Source of the DNA: Alkaliphilus metalliredigens QYMF
GTDB lineage: Bacteria; Bacillota; Clostridia; Peptostreptococcales; Natronincolaceae
Assembly (NCBI RefSeq): GCF_000016985.1
Contig: NC_009633.1
Location: forward strand, 558,001 to 622,000
Direction of reading: 5' to 3'
Length of the DNA stretch: 64,000 nucleotides
The translations under genes were made by a program, and so were the position numbers. Shown here piece after piece: positions 63,325 to 64,000 of this stretch. Position 1 is the first letter of the stretch, and each line of letters opens with the position of its first letter. The notes beneath the pieces are model-generated. The model had not been told where the DNA came from and did not search any database. It saw nothing but the letters and a program-made list of their open reading frames with translations.

Positions 63325-64000
63325 ATGTACTTTATAGGTATAGACATTGGAACAACATCAGTAAAAATCATTGCCATTGATGAGGATGGGAAGATTGTTA
63401 AGTCCGTTAGCAAAGAGTATCCACTATCCTATCCTAAGCCTCTTTGGTCTGAGCAAGATCCAGAAGATTGGTGGAAGCAATCGATAAATGGATTTAAAGA
63501 ACTTTTAGATGACTTAGACAAAAAAGAAGTAAAGGCAATTGGTTTTAGTGGACAAATGCATGGGTTAGTTACCCTAGACGAAAATGATAAGGTAGTCAGA
63601 CCTGCAATTCTCTGGAACGATCAAAGAACTGAAAAAGAATGCAACTATTTAAATAATGAAATAGGGCAAAGCAAAATATCCCAGTGGACAGGAAATCTAG
63701 CATTGGCAGGATTCACTGCTCCTAAAATATTATGGTTAAAAGAAAATGAACCAGACAACTTTGCAAAGACTAAGAAGATTATGCTTCCTAAGGATTATGT
63801 AGCTTATAAAATGTCAGGTGTATTTGCCACAGATATGTCAGATGCATCAGGGACCTTATATTTAGATGTGAAAAATAGAAAATGGTCGTCAGAAATGCTT
63901 CGGGTTCTAGGGGTGACTGAAAGCCAACTACCTGATTTATTTGAATCCTATGAAGCAATTGGATGCATGAAGCCTGATATTGCACAGGAATTAGGATTAA
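63325..64000 (+). CDS. xylB: Xylulokinase, truncated by window edge
   Basis: About 225 residues of an FGGY kinase run off the right end. Seen: the N-terminal GIDIGTTSVKIIAID phosphate loop, GFSGQMHGLV (the methionine-histidine substrate motif characteristic of xylulokinases), LWNDQRT, KDYVAYKMSG and the DMSDASGTLYLDV segment. It phosphorylates D-xylulose to xylulose-5-phosphate for the pentose phosphate pathway. Start ATG 63325 lies 37 bases after the dehydrogenase stop, with a modest GGGAAG upstream. Confidence 0.93.
   Translation, partial: MYFIGIDIGTTSVKIIAIDEDGKIVKSVSKEYPLSYPKPLWSEQDPEDWWKQSINGFKELLDDLDKKEVKAIGFSGQMHGLVTLDENDKVVRPAILWNDQRTEKECNYLNNEIGQSKISQWTGNLALAGFTAPKILWLKENEPDNFAKTKKIMLPKDYVAYKMSGVFATDMSDASGTLYLDVKNRKWSSEMLRVLGVTESQLPDLFESYEAIGCMKPDIAQELGL

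Overview
The window looks like chromosomal DNA of an anaerobic, spore-forming, low-GC Firmicute of class Clostridia. An Alkaliphilus-like organism would fit, but this is an inference from gene content and style: AT-rich intergenic DNA, strong AGGAGG ribosome binding sites, TRAP and sodium-symport transporters, a glycyl-radical enzyme, a pyruvate carboxylase, a class-I c-di-GMP riboswitch and CcpA-type cre sites. No rRNA, tRNA, CRISPR array, IS element or prophage was seen. Most genes are on the + strand.

Layout. 1-14.8 kb is a mixed region: a truncated LarA-family racemase (minus), a YkvI-type membrane protein, a threonine/serine dehydratase, a four-LysM protein, a LysM-anchored cyclic nucleotide phosphodiesterase/nucleotidase, a YibE/F protein, an AraC regulator, a MATE exporter, an OmpR-type two-component system, a small lipoprotein and a zinc-dependent phospholipase C-like protein. 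The last has a 124-bp tandem repeat at its 5' end.

15.2-23.3 kb is a sugar-acid module: TRAP transporter, GntR/FCD regulator, an L-galactonate-5-dehydrogenase-like enzyme, tagaturonate reductase and altronate dehydratase. Together they predict uptake of L-galactonate (or a related aldonate) and conversion through D-tagaturonate and D-altronate to KDG. Its promoter region is unusually legible: TTGACA-17-TATAGT, then four 10-bp near-palindromes spaced exactly 11 bp apart, then a perfect cre site.

23.6-30.1 kb is a glycerol module: glycerol kinase, a second TRAP transporter, glycerophosphodiester phosphodiesterase and the antiterminator GlpP. The TRAP system sits where GlpF or GlpT would be expected. 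An MgtC-family protein and a complete second LarA paralog follow.

32.5-44.8 kb is amino-acid biosynthesis: an ACT-domain protein with hom-thrC-thrB, an orphan HPr behind a promoter-terminator leader, and a near-complete histidine operon hisZGDCBHAF(IE). Pyruvate carboxylase lies convergently at 44.9-48.3 kb.

48.7-57.1 kb holds an NSS-family sodium symporter with a 33-residue MetS-like subunit, a c-di-GMP-I riboswitch ahead of a chemoreceptor, trans-4-hydroxyproline dehydratase (HypD) with its radical-SAM activase, and exonuclease III. From 57.2 kb to the end is a LacI-controlled ABC importer with a xylitol/sorbitol dehydrogenase and a truncated xylulokinase, most likely for xylitol use.

A recurring theme is a stable stem-loop just 3' of each of the three solute-binding-protein genes (after 16424, 26708 and 62151), probably to raise binding protein over membrane subunits.
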